From assembly GCF_009857135.1 (NCBI RefSeq), contig NZ_CP047318.1, positions 1,240,001-1,304,000 on the forward strand: a DNA stretch of 64,000 bases, written 5' to 3'. Source of the stretch: Streptomyces sp. HM190 (GTDB lineage: Bacteria; Actinomycetota; Actinomycetes; Streptomycetales; Streptomycetaceae). The notes under the pieces are model-generated. The model did not search any database, was not told the origin of the DNA, and worked only from the letters and a program-made list of their open reading frames with translations. Position numbers and translations under genes: made by a program. Below are positions 60,736-64,000 of the stretch, one piece after another; the first letter of the stretch is position 1; each line of letters opens with the position of its first letter.

Positions 60736-61545
60736 ATGCGCATTCGTATCGTCGACGCCTTCACCGACCGCCCCTTCCACGGCAACCCGGCCGGTGTCCT
60801 CCTCCTCGACTCCTTCCCTGACGACGCCTGGCTCCAGAACGTCGCCCGCGAGGTCAACCACGCCGAGACCGCCTTCGCCCACCCGCTCCCCGAGGGAGGC
60901 GAGGCGGACTGGGCGCTGCGCTGGTTCACCCCCGTCGCGGAGGTGGACATGTGCGGCCACGCCACCCTGGCCACCGCACACGTGCTGGCCTCCACGGGCT
61001 CGCACGAGGGCCCGGTACGGTTCGTCACCCGCAGCGGCGTCCTCACCGCGACGCCCCGGCCGGACGGCTCCCTCACCCTCGACTTCCCGACCGCGCCCCT
61101 CACCCCGGTCACCGCCCCGGACGGCCTCGCCGAGTCCCTGGGCGCCGCGCCGCTCACCGTGCTCGACACCGGCCCTCACGTCGGGGACCTGCTGGTGGAA
61201 CTGGCGGACGAGAAGACGGTCCGCGGTCTCACCCCCGATCTGCGGGCCCTCGGCCGCCACTCCCGACGCGGTGTCATCGCCACCGCCCGCGCCGAGGACC
61301 CCTCCGCCGGCCACGACTACGTCTCGCGCTGCTTCTTCCCCAACCTCGGCATCGACGAGGACCCGGTCACCGGGAGCGCGCACACCGCCCTCGCCCCGTT
61401 CTGGTCCGAGCGCCTCGGCACCCCCGTCCTCACCGGTCTCCAGGCCTCCGCCCGCTCGGGCCACGTCCGCACGGAACTCCACGGCGACCGCACCCTCCTG
61501 AGCGGCCGAGCGGTCACGGTGATCGACGGCGAACTGCTGGCCTGA
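60736..61545 (+). CDS. PhzF family isomerase/epimerase
   Basis: 269-aa PhzF/DapF-like two-domain protein: RIVDAFTDRPFHGNPAGVLL, NHAETAFAHPL (catalytic Glu), RWFTPVAEVDMCGHATLATA, and FFPNLGIDEDPVTGSAHTALAPFW. ATG 60736. Full-length and typical of the non-phenazine PhzF-like proteins widespread in bacteria; no phenazine genes are present. Confidence 0.93.
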   Translation: MRIRIVDAFTDRPFHGNPAGVLLLDSFPDDAWLQNVAREVNHAETAFAHPLPEGGEADWALRWFTPVAEVDMCGHATLATAHVLASTGSHEGPVRFVTRSGVLTATPRPDGSLTLDFPTAPLTPVTAPDGLAESLGAAPLTVLDTGPHVGDLLVELADEKTVRGLTPDLRALGRHSRRGVIATARAEDPSAGHDYVSRCFFPNLGIDEDPVTGSAHTALAPFWSERLGTPVLTGLQASARSGHVRTELHGDRTLLSGRAVTVIDGELLA

Positions 61546-61587
61546 CAGCACCCGCCAAGGCCGTACGGAAACCACGTACGAACACCA

Positions 61588-61619
61588 CAGGGGCGTACGC
61601 GACCCGCCGTACGCCCCTG
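61588..61619. terminator. Bidirectional terminator
   Basis: Perfect 12-bp stem CAGGGGCGTACG / CGTACGCCCCTG with an 8-nt loop between the convergent PhzF and CPBP genes. Confidence 0.78.
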
Positions 61620-61671
61620 CCCGCGCCCTGGTCACGGAGCCCTCGTCCCCGTCATGGCGCGCTCGCCCCCG

Positions 61672-62484
61672 TCACGCCGTCGGCAGCCACCCCACCTTGC
61701 CGGCGAGCAGCCCGTATCCGACGAACGCCCCGATGTCGAGCAGCGAGTGGGCCACGACCAGCGGACCGACCCGTCCCCACCGCCGGTACAGGAAGACGAA
61801 CACCACACCCATCACCACGTTGCCGACGAACCCGCCGATGCCCTGGTAGAGGTGGTACGAACCGCGCAGCACCGAGCTGGCGGCCAGCGCGCCGCCCGGG
61901 GACCAGCCCAGTTGCTGGAGCCGGCGCAGCAGGTACCCGACCACGATCACCTCTTCGAGGACCGCGTTCTGGATCGCGGAGAGGATCAGCACCGGGTACT
62001 TCCACCACACCTCCGGCAGCGCCTCCGGCACCACGGTGAGGTTGAAACCGAGGCCGCGGGCCGCCAGATAGAAGGCGATGCCCGTGCTGCCGATCACGGC
62101 GGCGATCACCGCACCCCTGCCGAGGTCGAACCACGGCTTCGTACGGTCGAAGCCGAGCGTCCGCAGCCCCGCGCCCTCCCTCATCAGCAGGTGCGCGACC
62201 AGCGCCACCGGCACCAGGGCGGTCGTGATCCCGAACAGCTGCCATGCGAGGTCCAGCCACGGGCGGCCGGGCGCCGCCGAGGCGTTCATGGTGGCCGCCT
62301 GGTCCTTCAGCCCGCCCGGCCTGGTGACCGAACCGATGAAACTGATGAGCGCGGACACCCCGCTCGCGCCGAGCGAGAGGCCCAGCACCAGCAGGGTCTC
62401 GTCCCTGAGTATCCGCCGGGTCGGCCGCTCCCACGGCAACGCACCGTCCACCGGCTCCGCCTGCCCCTGCACCCACGCCTCCAC
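61672..62484 (-). CDS. CPBP family intramembrane glutamic endopeptidase
   Basis: 270-aa membrane protein with about 8 TM helices. CPBP (Abi/CAAX) motifs: EE in AVLEEVIVVGYLLRRL, the His motif LRGSYHLYQG and HSLLDIG near the C-terminus. GTG 62484 (MEAWVQGQAEP) is used. Could process membrane proteins or bacteriocin-like substrates. Upstream is the glutamate-cysteine ligase on the same strand with 111 bp between. Confidence 0.9.
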   Translation of the reverse strand: MEAWVQGQAEPVDGALPWERPTRRILRDETLLVLGLSLGASGVSALISFIGSVTRPGGLKDQAATMNASAAPGRPWLDLAWQLFGITTALVPVALVAHLLMREGAGLRTLGFDRTKPWFDLGRGAVIAAVIGSTGIAFYLAARGLGFNLTVVPEALPEVWWKYPVLILSAIQNAVLEEVIVVGYLLRRLQQLGWSPGGALAASSVLRGSYHLYQGIGGFVGNVVMGVVFVFLYRRWGRVGPLVVAHSLLDIGAFVGYGLLAGKVGWLPTA

Positions 62485-62595
62485 TGGTCCGTTCCCACCG
62501 AAGGACCATCATCGCCTGCGGCGCCACGGAACTTTCCGGGGGCGTACGTCCAGAGCGCGAGCCACGAGCCGAGCCGGCCCCGGGGACCCGTCCCG

Positions 62596-64000
62596 TCAGC
62601 CCGTCGGCACCGGCTCCGGCAACCCCACCGGCCAGGTGTGGACCGGCTCCCCGACGTGCATCAGCTCGCAGTACCGCCGTGTGGTGGCGGCCAGCGCCGC
62701 ATCCCGTCCAAGGCCCTTGGCCAACGCCTGGTGGAACGTGTCGACCTGCCAGGAGGCTCCGTTGACCCGCCGCCGGCAGCGCTCCTCGATCACCCCGAGG
62801 TAGAAGTCCCGGTCGACCGGCTCGACACCCCACGCGTCCAGCCCCGCCTCGGCCAGCGGCAGCAGTTCCTCCCGTACGAGGTTGACGGCGTCCACCGACC
62901 CCACCCCGCCGTACCGGCCCCGACGCGGCCACTGCAACCGCGCGTCGATGCCGTGCCGGCACGCCTCGTCGAAGTTGGCGGCCGCCGCCTCGAACGGCAT
63001 CCGCGTCCACACCGTCCGCGACTCCTCGGCGAGGGCGCGCACGACCCCGTAGAAGAAGGCGGCGTTGGCGATGACGTCGGTGACGGTCGGCCCCGCGGGC
63101 AGCACCCGGTTCTCGACCCGCAGGTGCGGGACCCCGTCGGCGATGCCGTACACGGGCCGGTTCCAGCGGTAGACCGTGCCGTTGTGCAGGGTCAGTTCCG
63201 CGAGTTTGGGAACGCCGCCCGCGTCGAGGACACCGAGCGGATCCTCGTCGTCACAGATCGGCAGCAGCGCCGGGAAAAAGCGCAGGTTCTCCTCGAAGAG
63301 GTCGTACGCCGAGGTGATCCACCGCTCCCCGAACCAGGTGCGCGGCCGCACCCCCTGGGCCTGGAGCTCCGGGGGCCTGGTGTCCGTGGACTGCTGGAAC
63401 AGCGGCGGCCGCGACTCACGCCACAGCTCGCGCCCGAAGAGGAACGGCGCGTTGGCGCCGATCGCGACCTGCGCCGCCGTCACCGCCTGGGCCGCGTTCC
63501 ACACGTCCGCGAAGCGCTCGGGGGTGACCTGGAGGTGCAACTGCACTGAGGTGCAGGCGGCCTCGGGCGCGATCGACTTCGAGGTGCACACGAGCCGCTC
63601 CACCCCCTCGATGTCGAGGGTGAACTCCTCACCCCGCGCGGCGACGATCTGATCGTTGAGCAGGGTGTAGCGGTCGCCCGCGGAGAGATTGGACGACACC
63701 AGATCGTCACGGTCGAGGGTGGGCAGAATACCGATCATCACGATGCCGGCGTCCACCTCCCCGGCCTTCCGTTCGGCGTACGCCAGGGACGTCCGCAGCT
63801 CCTCGGAAAGCTGGTCGAATACCCGGCCACCCAGCCGGTGTGGAGCGATGTTCACTTCCAGATTGAACATGGCGAGTTCTGTTTGGAAATCTCGGCTCGC
63901 AATCCTTTCGAGTACTTGCGCATTCATCATTCTCGGCAGACCGTCCGCCCCGACGAGGTTCAGCTCGATCTCCACGCCCATCAGGTTCTTGGGGCGGTCG
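62596..64000 (-). CDS. Glutamate-cysteine ligase family protein (GCS2), 5' end outside window
   Basis: At least 467 codons visible, no stop toward the window edge. Motifs: KNLMGVEIELNLVG, SRDFQTELAMFNLEVNIAPH, ACTSVQLHLQVTPERFADVW, RPVYGIADGVPHLRVENRVL. This matches the actinobacterial carboxylate-amine ligase group related to EgtA/YbdK. Residues RPKNL before the first internal Met at 63981 are also conserved, so the true start lies beyond 64000. It would join glutamate to cysteine or a similar amine using ATP. Confidence 0.9.
   Translation of the reverse strand, partial: DRPKNLMGVEIELNLVGADGLPRMMNAQVLERIASRDFQTELAMFNLEVNIAPHRLGGRVFDQLSEELRTSLAYAERKAGEVDAGIVMIGILPTLDRDDLVSSNLSAGDRYTLLNDQIVAARGEEFTLDIEGVERLVCTSKSIAPEAACTSVQLHLQVTPERFADVWNAAQAVTAAQVAIGANAPFLFGRELWRESRPPLFQQSTDTRPPELQAQGVRPRTWFGERWITSAYDLFEENLRFFPALLPICDDEDPLGVLDAGGVPKLAELTLHNGTVYRWNRPVYGIADGVPHLRVENRVLPAGPTVTDVIANAAFFYGVVRALAEESRTVWTRMPFEAAAANFDEACRHGIDARLQWPRRGRYGGVGSVDAVNLVREELLPLAEAGLDAWGVEPVDRDFYLGVIEERCRRRVNGASWQVDTFHQALAKGLGRDAALAATTRRYCELMHVGEPVHTWPVGLPEPVPTG

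Noticed and set aside
60736..61545. Phenazine biosynthesis gene
   Set aside because: PhzF-like proteins are widespread; no other phz genes are in the window.

Overview
The window is high-GC actinobacterial DNA with near-saturated G/C at third codon positions, GTG starts, overlapping operons and LacI, TetR, MocR, PadR and SpoIIE-type regulators. This fits a Streptomyces or close-relative chromosome, probably an accessory or arm-proximal part because catabolic islands and broken mobile-element genes are frequent. I saw no rRNA, tRNA or CRISPR. All calls come from reading the sequence; no database search was run.

Layout. 0-4 kb: a truncated solute-binding lipoprotein, two SDR reductases, and a HipA-like kinase overlapping a DUF3037 gene. 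4-4.9 kb: an integrase remnant abutting an IS1380-type transposase remnant. 4.9-7.4 kb: an operon of alanyl-tRNA editing protein, XRE-cupin regulator and threonine aldolase, behind repeated operator-like boxes. 7.4-8.5 kb: an AraC remnant, an unknown remnant and a DUF1349 gene. 8.9-21.2 kb: a plant-oligosaccharide locus with a peptide-type ABC importer (one subunit is a permease-ATPase fusion), a GH43 enzyme, a LacI regulator, an MFS transporter and a GH3 beta-glucosidase; both divergent arms carry the same 27-bp palindrome. 21.7-27.9 kb: a SpoIIE-type phosphatase, an HD-domain protein and a split PEP-synthase/phenylphosphate-synthase-like dikinase.

28.9-48.9 kb is the most interesting part. 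Two paralogous TetR regulators are interleaved with five transcription units: (i) GcvT-like folate-dependent demethylase, purU and folD (one-carbon removal as formate); (ii) amino-acid permease, aldehyde dehydrogenase, gamma-glutamyl hydrolase and a hypothetical gene; (iii) P450, ferredoxin and a small ORF; (iv) ferredoxin, ferredoxin reductase, acetoacetate-decarboxylase-like protein, hpaE, hpaD, FAH-family isomerase/decarboxylase and tetR; (v) glutamine-synthetase-like ligase and a second P450. Three TATCC-N4-GGATA dyads and three copies of a TTTGGC..SAAAC box lie in the promoter regions and tie the units into one apparent regulon. I infer a catabolic system for an O- or N-methylated aryl amine: gamma-glutamylation, P450 oxidation and folate-dependent demethylation funnel carbon into the homoprotocatechuate meta-cleavage pathway. 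The substrate is not known from sequence.

49.4-64 kb: more ordinary genes. These are a Rieske lipoprotein, a cysteine-hydrolase-fold protein lacking its catalytic residues, three FMN-binding split-barrel proteins, LysR with a divergent EamA transporter, a MocR regulator, a second EamA transporter, a Clp-N protein, an SRPBCC protein, PadR, a phosphotransferase, PhzF, a CPBP protease and a 5'-truncated glutamate-cysteine ligase. Several perfect-stem terminators separate units.
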